Below, in pieces: positions 13,028-25,225 of a stretch of DNA of 64,000 nt. The translations under genes and the position numbers were made by a program. Numbering within the stretch: the stretch's first letter is position 1; every line of letters starts with the position of its first letter. The notes below the pieces were generated by a model. It was not told the DNA's origin. It ran no database searches and worked only from the letters and a program-made list of their open reading frames with translations. Where the stretch lies: positions 154,133,169 through 154,197,168 of the forward strand of contig NC_080677.1 in the NCBI RefSeq assembly GCF_030445035.2. The letters are read 5' to 3'. Origin of the DNA: Dasypus novemcinctus. Its lineage: Eukaryota; Chordata; Mammalia; Cingulata; Dasypodidae.

Positions 13028-13660
13028 GTCTTTCCAAGTCTCTTGTTTTGTGCTGATGGGAAGCCAGAGGCTGCTGCTTTCAAGACTGACTCCTAGGTCA
13101 CCATCCCTGCTCAGGGGTCTGCCAGACCCAAAGTGTAAAACAGAGAGAAAAAAATAAACAGGAAGGAAGGAAGGGAGGGAGGGAGGAAGGGGGGGAGGAG
13201 GAAGGGAGGGAGGGAGGCAGGCAGGCAGGCAGCATGCTCTTTATGTCGCTGTAGATGCTGTTTTAAGACCAGAAGATTCTTCTGAGCAAATCGGAGGCAG
13301 CTTCCAAGCTGGGCCCTCGGGGATCCACCACACTAAGGAAAGAGAAAGAATCCCAACCAAGGAAAAAGTACACGGGGTCTTTAAGTCCTGGTAGATGCCC
13401 GTGCAAGGCCAGAAGCACAGCTGCAGAAAGGACTGAACCAAGGCCAGAGCCTCAGGGACCTGCCAGGACGGGAAACACCCACACTCAGAAGGAAGAAAAC
13501 AAAACAGCCGAAGAAGGCCCACGGGCTCTTCACTTCCAGGATGCTGGTGGGAGGCTGGAAATGCTGCTTCCCCGGGGCGGAAACTGAGGCCAGCTTCTGC
13601 ACTGACTCAGGGATGCCCAGACTGACCCTGATGCTCAGCCCCAGCTTTTCGAGGAGGAGG
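13028..13660 (-). repeat. Diverged tandem units of about 140-150 bp at the L1 5' end
   Basis: Four related units start near 13028, 13236, 13376 and 13525. Shared landmarks per unit are TCTTT, then GTAGATGC or similar, then ACCAGAAG or GGCCAGAAG, then CTCAGGGATC/CTGCCAGACC. Units 2 and 3 are the most alike. Unit 1 carries an extra GGAA/GGGA microsatellite (13160-13230). The position, at the extreme 5' end of the antisense L1, suggests promoter monomers. Confidence 0.5.
13160..13232. repeat. (GGAA/GGGA)n then (GGCA)n microsatellite
   Basis: Tetranucleotide purine run ending in four GGCA units, within the L1 5' tandem-unit region. Confidence 0.92.
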
Positions 13661-13915
13661 CGTTCGCTCCAGCCCTGGCCGCAGCCGGCCGCTCCTGGAA
13701 TCCGGGCCACAGCCGTGTCCATTTCCGCAGCCGCGACCTGCCCAGGGCTCCTGCTTTCTGACAGCACAGCCTCTCACTTCCTCCAGCGCTTCTGGAATGG
13801 TTCTAAACGACCACTCTGGTTCCTGGTTACCACCTGGTTAATCCCAGCCTCTTTTCCCAGCTCGTTCAATTTTCTAGTGGAGGGAGCCATTTGGTAGATA
13901 ACATGTTTCACAGAA

Positions 13916-14335
13916 ATCCAGTTCTAGATACATGGCTGGCACATGAAAAGCTGTACAACTTTTAGAAGAGAATCCAGCAGGATGCCTTTATGATTTGGGA
14001 TAGGGAAGCAATTCTTAAGAAACAAAAAACACCAGACAAAGGACAGGATTATTACTATTTTTTATTGCATTACTGTCACTCCTGCATCACAAAAGATACC
14101 AGACAAAATAAAAAAGGGGAGTCTATATCTTCCATTCCAGTAAGTGACAGAGGATGAATCCACACGACATAAAGGAACCAGATCAATGAGTAAAATGAAG
14201 ACAACCCCACTGGAAAATGGGCAAAAGATGTAAGCAGAAAAGAACCCTGAGTGGCCAATTAATATATGGGGATTATATACTAATAACGAGGGAAATAAAA
14301 TTTGAAACAGCAATATCACATACCCTGCAGAAAGG
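13916..14335 (+). mobile_element. L1 ORF2 C-terminal fragment, sense
   Basis: The text (ATCCAGCAGGATGCCTTT, later AAAATGGGCAAAAGAT) parallels the L1 region at 58060-58350, which encodes the part of ORF2 downstream of RT. It is short and decayed. Confidence 0.65.
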
Positions 14336-16445
14336 CAAAATTTAGAAGTCTAGGTATGCGGCGATCAGAATATTCCGCTAGGGGGAACTGATAAGGGTCG
14401 TGAGATTGAAGCTGGGTGTAGGCGATGACTGAGAATCCCACAAGGAGCCGAGAGAAAGAGTGTGCAGGGCCGCCAGTCTTCCGGGTGTGGCGGAGAACAC
14501 GGAAAGCCCTTCACCCGAAATGGTGTCATCCAGCCCCCCCCGACGCTCCCTGATCCTTTTCCTCAATACTATAATGTCATATCATAATACATTTTTCATG
14601 TATACTGGGTTCTGTATGTACCATAGTATATATTTTACTTGTTTATCCTTTTTGAGGGTAGCGGTTTTGTCTTTTTTTCCCCCACTGTAATCCCCCAGGT
14701 ACCTAAAACGGTGCCTGGTGCCTTTGGTACGCACCCTAGAACTGTTTGTGGCAAAAAATAATGAATGAGATCTCAGATACAGAATATTGAGTGAAAAACA
14801 AGTTGCAAAAGGGTATGGGTACTCGGTGTAGGGTTTAAAGCACATGACACATGGTTTACAGACCCCTAATAGTTCTGTAGTTAAAAACGTGAACCAGGCC
14901 TATCAGCTTCAAGACAGTCGCTCTTGCCAGGAGGAAGGGGGGTGGGGGGAGTTGGGGTTAGGGCCTCGGTCATAGCTAGGACACGCGATTTCTTAGACCA
15001 ACCCGCCTGATGTAAATGTGGCTAAATGTTGACATCTCATATCTTGGGTGTTTGGACGATTTTCTAATTTTTATAAAGTTGGAAAGAAAGATGAAAACAA
15101 GTATCCAGTTTGTCTCTTTATTTTAAGGCTGCTCCTTCAGCTCTGGGGCAAGGTCACCTTGGGCCTTTGGGGACGTGGGAAGTTCTCCCATTAACCTCAC
15201 TCCCCCGAGGTGGCTGACGCTGCCCCAGCTCTCGGGCACAGGTGTTTCTGGGTCTGCTTATGCTGGAAAACCTAATTCTGCTGGGTTTTATTTAATCAGG
15301 GCTCTCTCTTTTCCTGTGGGGAGAGGGTCTGGTGTGGTGGAAACGAGCCCTTCCCCACAGTCGGCCTCAATGGCATGTGGGCTCGCCGGGGTGGGGGTGG
15401 GGGAGAGGCGACTTGGGCATCTCGTTTATCAGCTGATGGGTATGCACCAGCCAGACAAACTCCTAGGCAAGAGTAGACGAAGACGCTTATTAATACAGAT
15501 AAGTTTTTATTGAATCAAGAGGGAGCACTTAGAAGGAAGGCCCTGGAGAATAAAGGGATTAAGTCGTTTGGAAACATTTTTCTCCTGTCAACTGAGCAAA
15601 CGAGACATCAGTGCGGCCGTGGGATTCTGATTCATTCAAGCGACATGGACAGGCAGGCAGGGAAGGAGAAGAAAAGAAGCTTTAATAGGCTCACCCCAAA
15701 AAGCTTCTCTTAACAGGCATCAGAAACTACCTATCTATAGTAGAGTTTTATAACCAGAATATCCAGAGAATATGCTAGTGTGATAACAAAGGCCAGTGGG
15801 GTGTAAGGCACCACAATCATTTTAAGTATTTCAAAAACACTCTTTTGCTAAGAAGTGTGAATGTACTTTCCTTCCTTCAAAAGTTGCCCTCAGCCAGGAT
15901 AGAACACTTTATATGGAAAATGTCCATCATCTTCAGTTCAATCCTAGAGTGGACCTTATTGTCCACATTGTACAGATAAGGCCATGACACTTCAGAGACG
16001 TTAAGTGAGGCTGGTCACAGCGCTCCTCTCTCCCCCTCCCTCCTCCCCTTCTTTCCTCCCTCCCTCCCTGCCCCTTTCTTCCCCTTGCCCACTCCCCACC
16101 CCCCATTTGAGGCTTCGTTGATGGCCAAGGTTGACATTGTAGCATCTTTGGCTCATTAGTCCATTCTGAACATGAACTTCCCCACTGTGTGGTGCCGTGG
16201 GTGGTCATCGTGTCCGAGGCTGCGGGGAAAGCGCACTGGGCTGAGGATAGACTGGACAACCTGCTCTTTCAATGATTGTGTTTCTCTTTTCCAAGATTTC
16301 CAATTGGTTGTTTTTCATGCCTGTCTGTTATTTTACTGTGTCCTCCTTTTGTTTCATAAAGTCTTGTTAATATTTATGAACGTGGCTGTAATATTTATAT
16401 CTTGAGGTGCTTAAACATACTCACTTTAAATTCTTTTTGAGATGG
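14336..16445. other. Mostly single-copy sequence, no gene recognised
   Basis: I see no recognisable exon or recent transposon. A decayed antisense MIR-like piece lies at about 15945-16018, followed by a CT-rich tract at 16024-16080. The open frames at 15175-15513 and 15933-16259 show no family signature. Confidence 0.5.
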
Positions 16446-16450
16446 CCTCT

Positions 16451-17089
16451 TGTATTTGTCAGCCAAAGGAGTGCTGATGCAAAGTACCAGAAATGTCTTG
16501 TCTTTTATAAAGGGTATTTATTTGGGGTAGAAGCTTACAGTTATAAGGCCCTAGAAAGTCCAACTCAAGGTACCATAAGAGGTACTTTCTCACCCAAAGT
16601 CTGTTGCCACATGTTGACACAAAATGGTGGGCAATGTCTGCAAGGGTCCAGCCTTCCTCTTTCCTCTTAAGGCTCCGTGGTCCCAGCTGCTTCTGATCTC
16701 AGCTGCAGGCTGGCATAAGGCACATCTCTCTCCCTGGGGCTGTTTCTTTCCGGGCTCAGCTGCTCTAGTCCCTTCACAAGGTCAGCTGTAAACTATCAGG
16801 TTTCTCTCTCTTCCCAGGGCCAGAGGATCCTCTGAGTATCTTCTCTGTGTATCTACTTCTCCTTGCTTGGCTGAGCTTCTGTTTATATAGCCTACCAAGG
16901 GGGCAAGGACTCAACCCTGCACACCCTAATGATGTCGTCGAATCGAAACCCTTAATTTTAACAGTTTAATCAAAGCCATCTCAGTTGAATCTAATACAAT
17001 CAAAGGGTATCACTCCCAGAGGAACAGACCAGTTTACAAACATAATTAAATATCATTTTGGGGATTCATAAATAGTATCAAACTGCAAA
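16451..17089 (-). mobile_element. Solo LTR, ERVL/MaLR-like, copy 2
   Basis: Minus-strand relative of the LTR at 7495-8138. Both carry the ACTATTTATGAATCCCC/ATTATTTATGAATTCCCC block near their start and the GGTACTTTGCAT block near their end. It is flanked by the 5-bp duplication CCTCT at 16446-16450 and 17090-17094. Confidence 0.75.
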
Positions 17090-17220
17090 CCTCTATTGCA
17101 TGCATTTCATAGAGAGTGAGTTTCTCTGTTGATGATTGAGTTTAGGGACATTGTCTCAATGTTACATTTCCTGTGTCCTTTAGAACTTTTGTTTGTAACA
17201 TAACCTGATTAGACATTGTT

Positions 17221-17280
17221 TCTGATCGCTCGCTCTCTCACTCTCTCACTCTCTCTTTCGTTCTCTCTCGCTCTCATTTC
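17221..17280. repeat. CT-rich microsatellite
   Basis: Imperfect (CTCT)n run. The 126-codon open frame crossing it (17216-17596) begins in low-complexity sequence and has no recognisable domain. Confidence 0.85.
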
Positions 17281-18590
17281 ACCCTCCCTAGCTTTGCAGT
17301 CGCCTCCACCTGCCTACCTGAGATGCCTTGTACTCCTGACTTGGGGCTCCCATTCCTTGGGGATATTGGGGGTAGTGGCAAGTGGCTTCTCCCATCTGGG
17401 CGCTCTGCCTTTACCTGCTTCCTTCCCCGGTGGGGATGCGTTTTCATGCCAGCATAGCTCTGTCCTACTTAGTTTTCGTTCCTTAGCAAACTGCATTCCA
17501 GTTCCCACCAGGAATGGAAGGTTTTGGATTCCCAGGTCTGCCCCCCACAAGCTTGTGGCATCAGCACTCACCACTATGCTTGTGTTTAACTTCTAGTCCT
17601 TGTGTGCATTCATTTGTGTTTTAATTGTGGTTCTGTACTTTTTACTTGGAGAAGAAACAATGTGTATCTGCTAAGCTTGGAGAGGAGGGGAAGATTGTGA
17701 CAGTAAACCTGTAATATTACTTTGACCAGAAGTCCAGAAGCTGCTATTATTATTTTTTATATGCTCCGAACAGAAATGACTTGATTAACTATTTCTTCTA
17801 CTCCTTTTTATTTGTTTGTTTTTCACCTAAAAGTAGAATGCAGAATATTCTCCACTCCCCGAGTAAAGTCTCGACTTGTGTGGGCATTGGCAAGATGAAT
17901 TGGAATTTTTCAGATTTTTATGGTCACATATTCAGCTATAATGGGTGGGGTCTGACCTATTTCTGTGATTAAGAGGAATAAAAACTGGAGGAAGGGAGGG
18001 AGTGGATAAATCTGCTTTATCTTTAGCATTTATAAGAACCATATAAATGTATCCCAAATTCCCAGAGCAGGAAGAAAGTGGTAAAACCCATGTGTTCATA
18101 GGAAATTCTGTGGCTCTTGGTTCAGCAGTGGGTTCTGAAAAGAGCCAAGGGATAAATGGCCAGAGGGATGTGGCCTGGCAGCCAGAGGGCTGACCCTGGG
18201 CCCCCAGGGCCGCGGGACCACCCTGCCTGGCCGCCCTCCCAGCCATCTCCCAGCTCCTGAGCAGAAAGGCTTTGGGGTCTGTTCCCAGCCTGAGCACCGC
18301 ATGGCAGGGTCCGGGGAAGAGTCTCGGGGCTGATGGCCAAAGCACAGAGTGCGCAGTCAGGCAGACCGGCTGGGGTCACAGCCCAGCCCTCGCTGGCCCT
18401 GGAACCTGAACGGGCTGCTCAGCCTCTCCAAAGCCCAGGCTCCTTGGCTGTGAAACGGGAATGAAAGCACCTGGCTTGCAGGACTCCTGTGAAGACCAAA
18501 TGAAGGATGCCTATTAAACGCCGGGCTCAGGGTAAGTCCTCCAAACTAGGGTACTTGGTTTGTCTCAAATGGATTCATCCATTCTTTTTT
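17281..18590. other. Single-copy sequence ending in a MIR-like remnant
   Basis: No gene recognised. The stretch at about 18350-18540 reads like a MIR SINE in sense orientation (CAGCCTCTCCAAAGCC, then GTGAAACGGGAATGA and a tail ending near TAAACGCC). The flanking GC-rich part at 18130-18340 is open on the minus strand but gives no domain signature. Confidence 0.5.
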
Positions 18591-18599
18591 TTTTTTTAA

Positions 18600-18770
18600 G
18601 TTAAAAACAATTTTTAAAAGAGTTGTAGGTTTACAGAGAAACCATGTAAAAATCACAGCATTCCCATATACCTCTCCTCATTGTTAACACTTTGCCTTAG
18701 TGTGGACCCTTTGTTACCATGGATGAAAAAACATTAAAATTGTACTACTAACCATGGTCCATAATACTAG
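18600..18770. mobile_element. Ancient LINE-like fragment
   Basis: The GTTGTAGGTTTACAGAG through ACATTAAAATTGTAC text resembles an old L1-associated repeat that also appears decayed at 11050-11450 and 27660-27800. Family name not determined. Confidence 0.4.
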
Positions 18771-18784
18771 GCTATTTTGTTTTT

Positions 18785-18866
18785 TTAGGAGGTACCAGGG
18801 ATTGAACCCAGGACCTTGCACAAGGGAAGCAGGCGCTCAGCCACTGGGCTCCATCCGCTCCCCCAC
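18785..18866 (-). mobile_element. Short DAS-type SINE head, minus strand
   Basis: On the minus strand it reads GGGGAGCGGATGGAGCCCAGT, then a B-box-like GGTTCAATCCC and GGTACCTCC. Only the tRNA-like head is present. Confidence 0.8.
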
Positions 18867-21350
18867 AGCTTCTTTTACTTGTATTATTTTATTATCTGCT
18901 ATCATGAAGGCCAATGCGCCGCCATCAGCAGACAAATTAGTAAGTTGTTCCTTTGCTCTTGGGCCAAGTTCCAAGAACTAGAATGTCCCTCCCCCACCGG
19001 CACCCCAACCCCAACGGGGCCGTCGTGGGCCCGGGGCTCTCCGGGCTGCAGCTGGCTCCTCGGCCCCTGCCTCTCTCTCCACCTTGGAGGAGTCGTGTGG
19101 AAAACAGGAAGTGATTCTTCTCTTCACAATTTCTAACGAGGTGCATGCTGCTGTTTTTAATGGAAACCATACTTGAGGATGTGAATCACAAAAATCACCT
19201 CTGATATGCCACCTGCTGTAGCTGTGAGTGTGGGTGGGAATATTTGTGCATATTTTCAAACAAATTTAATCCATAGTTTTTGAGTTTCGGGAATGTAAAT
19301 ATGATTAATCTTCAAAAGATGATTAATCTTATTTTAATTGGTTGCGTTTTTCCCATTAACTTATGACTGCTTCTCTATATTGATTGTCTACCTTTTTTCC
19401 TCCAGGAATCAATCAGCCACCACCCCTACTCAAACATACTGTTTTAGAATGAATTTTTCTGTGACTTGCTTGGATGTGCTGATAATTTTCTAACTGTGCT
19501 AGGGGCAGAGTTCCGTGAACTAGGCGGACATGGAAAAGTAGGGGCAGGGAGAGGCCAGCGATGAGAAGGCTCCCCTACCTTGCTTTAACCAGATCAACCC
19601 AAGTTTCACAGCACATATTGGGCTTCTATGTACCATTTCACTAAAGGAAGAATTCTATTCCAAAAGAGCTATTCTAATTCAATTTTATGTGGGTTGTTAA
19701 TCTATAAGTAAGAGTAAAGCAAGGCAAGTCAAGCAAACCTGTTTCATACACTGATGTGAGTGATTTCCCAGTGAAGTTCTCAATTTAGCATCCTGAACAC
19801 TTACCCCAATAATGCTGCCATTTCTAAAAAAAAATATTGGGGGACTTTGATGGAACTGATTTCAGGTCTGTAGTGTATTCTTTGGACTATTTTCACTAGG
19901 GACAAAAATCTCATACATAAAATGGTGATAAAATACTATTTATTTTGTTGTGCTGTAAAACAAAGGAAATGCATATGGACTTACTTTGAAAAATGTACAA
20001 CACCAAGGACATTTTAAGATTTTCAGAAAATTCTCTGTGGGTGGGTTTTAACGTCCCCAAATCATTCTGAATTAAGACTATCGAACAAGATGGATAATCA
20101 AGCTAGGTAATATAGAATCGGCCAAAGGGCAGGAATGATCGTACTGCGATGGACTTAACTTTCATGGTGGCTTAGCCTGGCCTCTGAAGGCAATTCCAGA
20201 AAAGGGCAGCTTTCATGGTTACCCACCTTGGAAAGGCACCTTGTTAATGTCATCCTGCCAACTCTGGGTACTAGGATCTGGAGAGTGGGGGTCCTTTAAG
20301 GAAGTGAACGTCCTGATCTCCATCCCCAGGACCTGATACAGTGACCGGCAGGGGGCAGGTAAGCAAAAGATGCTGGCTGAAAAGAAAGCTTTCGCAGAGC
20401 TAAGGATGCCCCTGCTTATAGAAACGACAATTCCTGAAAGAATGATCTCGTGCAGAGCAAACCAGGTTCAAAATCTTGGAATTTCCTCAGACCTTTGTTC
20501 TTCTCCGGAGTTTTCAGATGAAGAAACCTGACTCAGAGAAAGTAAGTGACTTATGCCCAGCCTCACAGCAGTCAAGTGGCAGGGCGAAGGTTAAATCCGG
20601 GGCTGCTGCTGTCCAGGCCAGCATCTTTCTCCTCTACCCTGTCACCCAGGCCCCGGGCGGGCTCCACGGGCTCGTGACCTTTGCATCCACACAGCTGTGC
20701 TTCTCTATCGCCCCATCAGCAGGAATCACAGACAAGCTGACAGACAGCCAGGATCACCGGGGCCCTCTGCACTTGGCCTTGACTTCCTTCTGGTGTTTCA
20801 CTCATGGCACCTGCTTCCCAGGTGTCTCACTCCAGGCAGAAGGTGGTTTTTCCCTGGCAGCTCCCTGGCCTGGGAGAGATCCCTGAGGTAAAAAGGTCCC
20901 TGAGGTAAAAAGGCCAGCCAATGTAGCCTGGGTCAACCCCATCAATGCAGCTGGTGAAAAGTGAAATGGCCTCTCCTTAGGCACAATCATCAGCTGTTTG
21001 GTATATGACCAAGAGAGTTAAGCTATTTTTTGTTGTTCTGTTGTTTTCCCACTGAAGCAATTCATATTTGCGTGAATTGCCTGGAAGGAACATTTGTGGG
21101 GACAGCTACTGGCTTTTGTTGTATGGAAATTCTAATCAAGTCACATGTTCAGCTGATGTGGTTAAGTGTGGCGCCTGCTCAGGAAGACTGATTTATCAGT
21201 AACCATCTTCTTCTCCCTAGGCTGACAGCGAGGAGAGGGAGAAGCCTGTCTGACACCCTTCCCCATTTCCTGGGGCGTTCTCCGGCATCTTCTTCGCACC
21301 CAAAGGCCCACCCTGGGCCCCTGGGTCCTTGGCCCGAGACACGGCCCTGC
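18867..21350. other. Single-copy sequence, no gene recognised
   Basis: No exon recognised. An antisense MIR-like piece (GAAAGTAAGTGACTTATGCCC) lies at about 20518-20590. The 136-codon open frame at 20476-20886 overlaps that remnant and shows no domain. Confidence 0.5.
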
Positions 21351-21352
21351 CC

Positions 21353-21449
21353 TTCCTTCCTTCCTTCCCTCCCTCCCTCCCTCCCTTCCCTCCCTCCCTC
21401 CCTCCCTCCCTCCCTCCCTCCCTCCCTCCCTCCCTTCCTTCCTCTCTTT
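21353..21449. repeat. Polypyrimidine (CCTT/CCCT)n tract
   Basis: About 95 bp of almost pure C/T on the plus strand. The poly-GGREG protein frame opposite is low complexity. Such mirror-like homopyrimidine tracts can form triplex DNA. Confidence 0.95.
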
Positions 21450-23320
21450 TTTTCTTTCAATATTTTTTTATTTTTTAGTGTTACATTGAAAATACAAGAG
21501 GTCCCCATACTGCTCTGCCTTGGCCTTCACCAGCCCTGCGCTCCCAGCTACGTGACCTTGAATGTTCTTCAGTTGAAATCCTTTCCCCAGAGCCTGTCCC
21601 GCGCTGGCTTCTTCGAGTCCCTGCCCTGGCTGCGCAGACACTGTCATTGTCCAGCCTGTGTCAACAACACCCTAGTGTGAACGCCTGCACCCCTCCACTG
21701 AGGGCGGAGGCCGGAGTGGAGGCTCAGGGCCCCAGCCTTGTCGCCCCCGAAGCGTGCTCCCTGCCAGTGCCCAGGGACCACGTTGCCCGCAGTGGACAGC
21801 TGCGCATGCCCACCCCCTGAGCCCCTTCCTTTCTTCCCTGTCTTACTTCCCCACCCCCAAGTCGGTGTTTCCTGGGGCTACCTCCTAAATAAGCCACTTG
21901 CACTCAGATCTTTGTCTCCGATTGCGGGTGGGGTGGGAGGCAGGGGGTGCCAGAGCCTCAGGATTGGGTGTTGGAGTTGGAGCCCTCGCTGGCCAGAGGC
22001 GGTGATGCCCGAGGAGCCGCAGAGTTCCACTTACTCAGGTCATTATGGCTGAGGATTGAGGTGGGGTTCCGGCAGAGCGGGGTTCCGGCGGGAGGCGGGA
22101 TGACTGGCAGGTGCAAGGGCTTTAGGGATTGTAAGATAGAGGGACAATAAGAATTTTAGGGATTGTGGAGTTGGTTGGTGGTTGTAACTGCCATAGAGAA
22201 CCCAGAAGAAAGAAAATAACTGGCTCAGGTCAGGCAATTATCCGCCCAGGGCACAACGTGAAAGGTGGAAGGTGTCTCGGGAAGTATTTAGAGTCCCTCA
22301 CCTCCTAGCCAGAGGGGGAGGCACAAAGTCCTGGGCCCTGTCAGCAAAGAAGCAGAACCAGGAGGCCTGATGGGACCGTGAGGCCAGATGAGCTTGTAAC
22401 TTGGATTGCCCTGATCGCTCTAGCCCGCCAGGCCTCGTGTCCTCCTGCTCCTGGAGGAGAGGGATCAGGGAGTGGATGCCCTGCAAGATGATGAGTGTTT
22501 TTTCCACACTCTCTCCCACCTTCCCTCATGGCTTCAAGGCAGCAACTAGGGTTATGACACAGCACGGCCTGAGCAGGCAGGACCTGGCCAAGGTTACAGG
22601 CAGGGACTGGGAAGAACAGGCCAGGGAGTGGATGGTGAGGGTGCAGGGGTGTAAGGTGGGCAGGGGCGAGTTTATTGCCAAAGCATCAGCCTTCTTCAAG
22701 TCAGAATTTAGCAACCTGGTAGAGGCACCTGAATCTGATGCTCAGGCCCTGCTGGAATGGCTTCTGGAGGCTTGGAAACTAGGATGACCTATAGGAAATA
22801 AGGTAGAGATGCTGGGATGACCATGGCAGAGAATCAAGGAAAGGGTGAAAATTCTCAGAGAGGTGAGAAGTGTTAGAATGGGCCTATGCTATAAGACCAG
22901 GAGTGCTGAGAGGATGCTCCCTTCATTCAAGTGACAAGGAATGTGCTAGTGAGGGAGGCCCAGGACCATGGAGACGCTCAGTGATGACCACGCTGAAGGC
23001 CAGGGCTGGTGGTGGGAGAGGCTGGTATGGACCCAGGCTCCCTAGCATGAATGCACTCAACAGGGATCCATGACAGCAGTCCAGAGAGCAGTCAAGACGG
23101 AGTTGGGGAGCTTTGACCCACAGGGATCTGTGGCAGTGGTGGGTAAACCACGGAGCTCTAGTGACAAGCTAGTTGGGGAAGCCAGTGAGGGTATTGCTAG
23201 ACTTCCACTAATCAGCAAGCTCATGGGTGGTTGAGCCAAAGGCTGCTGCCACCCACAGTCATGGAAAATGACTATCCCTTATCTACTTTTCAGATGGGAG
23301 CCCTTGGAGACTCTCATTTA
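21450..23320. other. Single-copy or ancient repeat sequence, no gene recognised
   Basis: At 21870-21935 the text CCTAAATAAGCCACTTGCACTC resembles the polyadenylation end of an old LTR, as does 26850-26900. The rest (including the 128-codon open frame at 22401-22787) shows no family I can name. Confidence 0.4.
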
Positions 23321-23334
23321 AAGAGGAGGATGAG

Positions 23335-23722
23335 GGAAGCAGATGTGGCTCAACTGATAGAGCATCCATCTACCATATGGAGGGTCCAGGGTTCAATACC
23401 CAGGGCCTCCTGACCCGTGTGGCAAGCTGGCCCATGCACAGTGCCGTGCCACACAGGGGCACCCTGCCTAGGTGTGCCCCACCCACAAGGAGTGCACACC
23501 AGAAGGAAAGCCGCCTCGCGTGAAAAAAGTGCAGCCCACCCAGGAGTGGCACCACATACACGAAGAGCTGACACAGCAAGATGACACAATAAAAAAGAGA
23601 TGCAGTTTCCCAGTGCCACCTGACAATGCAAGTGGATGCAGAAAAACACACAGTGAATGGACAAAGAAAGCAGACAACGGGGGGGGGGGGGGGTATAAAT
23701 CTTACAGAAAATAAATAAATAA
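23335..23722 (+). mobile_element. DAS SINE, plus strand
   Basis: It starts GGAAGCAGATGTGGCTCAAC, has the B-box GGTTCAATACCC near 23391, a G13 run near 23680 and an A-rich tail. Imperfect target duplication AGAGGAGGATGAG/AGAGAAGGATGAG at 23322-23334 and 23723-23735. Confidence 0.92.
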
Positions 23723-23924
23723 AGAGAAGGATGAGTTTCCCTGAGGAAGCACCCTGCAATGCCAACAAGTATACAGAGTAAAGATTCCTCTAATTCTTCC
23801 CCAAAGGAACCTATAGGCATTCACCAGAATATGGTAAGGAGAAGTGAAAGGGGAACATTCAGATATCTTGAGGACTTTTGGACATAGGGTATGAGCTAAT
23901 ACCTAATCCAGGTATATTGGTTAT

Positions 23925-24420
23925 CTATTGTTGGGTAACATATCACCCCTATACTTAGCACCTTAAAATGACAATCATTTATTATCTCTCACTATTTCTG
24001 AGGGTGGGTCAGGAATTTGGGAGAGATTCGATTGGTTGACTCTGGGTTGGGGTCTCTTGTGGGGGTTGCAGTCTGATGTCAGCTAGGGCTGCACTCACCT
24101 GAAGACTTGGATGGGGCTGGAGAGTCACTTTCAAGGTGGCTTGTTTCCATGACTGTCAAATTGGTTCCTCTCCACGTGGCCTTCCCTGGTTCTTCTTGGA
24201 TGTCCCCATAATATGGTGGTTGGTTTCTCCTAGAATGAGCAATCTGAGAGGGAGATAGCCACACAGAACTGTATTGTTTTGATTACCGGGCCTTGGGAGT
24301 TATCTTTCATCATTTTCACCATATTCTATTTGTAAGAAGCAAGTCACTCTGTCTCACCCACATTTAAGGGGAAGAGAATTTGACTTCACCTTTGAAGAGA
24401 GGAGTGTCAAAGGATGATGA
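23925..24420 (-). mobile_element. Ancient eutherian LTR/MER-type repeat
   Basis: The text beginning TTGGTTATCTATTGTTGGG and continuing with CAGCTAGGGCTGCACTCACC and GAAGAGAGGAGTGTCAAAG matches a widespread old mammalian repeat that I remember as MaLR/MER-like. Exact family uncertain. Confidence 0.5.
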
Positions 24421-24817
24421 AAAGGTGTTAAAAACACCACATGAAAGGACCCAAAGTGCTGCATGTCCTCCTGCTGGTATGGGGTATATGATGATCAGAG
24501 GTCAGAGTCATCTCACAATGGGTCCAACAGATTGATAGACCCTGTGGTCAAATGACCTTGTAGTCATTTCCCTCATCACTAAATGAATACTAGAGATATA
24601 TTTATCTCTAGATATGGAGAAAAGGTCATTATGATGAGAAAGGTTAAGTAGTAGAAGCCCCTAAATCTCACCCACACTTCCAGCCAATGGAGTAAATCAG
24701 AAGCACTATTGCATCCCAGCTGAACATAGAGATAAAGCAGGGCTAATGGTCCCTGTTATCCTCCATTTTATTCACTGGGGAGTCACCAGCCTGCTGGATT
24801 CACTGGAATGTCTTTTT

Positions 24818-25202
24818 TTTTTTTTTAAGATTTATTTATCTATTTATTTACCTCCCCCCCCCCCATTGTTTGCGCTTGCTGTCTGCTCTCTGTGTGTGTT
24901 CATCATGTACTCTCTGTATCTGCTTGCCTTATTTTAGGAAGCGCTGGAAACCAAACATGGGACCTCCCAAGTGGGAGAGAGGCACCCACATCTGCTTAAG
25001 CCACATCTGCTACTTTTTGTGTGTCTTGTTGTGTCTCCTTGTTATGTCTCTTCATTGTGTCATCTCATTGCATCAGCTAGCTGCACCAGCCCTTCACATT
25101 AGCTTGCTGACTTTCTCATCTTCTTTAGGAGGTACTGGGAACTGAACCTAGGACCCCCATGTGGGAGGCAGATGACCACTGCTTGAGCCACATCCACTCT
25201 CG
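24818..25202 (-). mobile_element. DAS-type SINE, minus strand (longer subfamily)
   Basis: T-rich tail complement at 24818-24850, two tRNA-like segments (GGAAACCAAACATGGGACC near 24946; GGAACTGAACCTAGGACC near 25136) and a head ending near 25200. Target duplication GGAATGTCTTTTT at 24805-24817 and 25203-25215. Confidence 0.88.
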
Positions 25203-25225
25203 GGAATGTCTTTTTGAAAGTTCAG

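Larger units (their letters stand above)
6556..13915 (-). mobile_element. Long antisense L1 (ORF2 plus 5'-end region), interrupted
   Basis: Reading the minus strand from the right, the 5'-end-like region (about 13900 to 11500) resembles the 5' ends of old mammalian L1M-type elements. ORF2 then begins at about 10917 with an endonuclease start (ISLNIKGLNSPNKSQRLTEW). RT and C-terminal ORF2 sequence continues down to about 6560. ORF2 is full of stops. I could not identify an ORF1; the stretch at about 10930-11500 looks like other LINE-derived sequence. Two solo LTRs (7495-8138 and 8632-9097) lie inside it. The ORF2 assignment is strong, that of the upstream part moderate. Confidence 0.75.

Noticed and set aside
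21179..21508. 109-codon frame with (GGRE)n repeats
   Set aside because: It is a translation of the polypyrimidine microsatellite.
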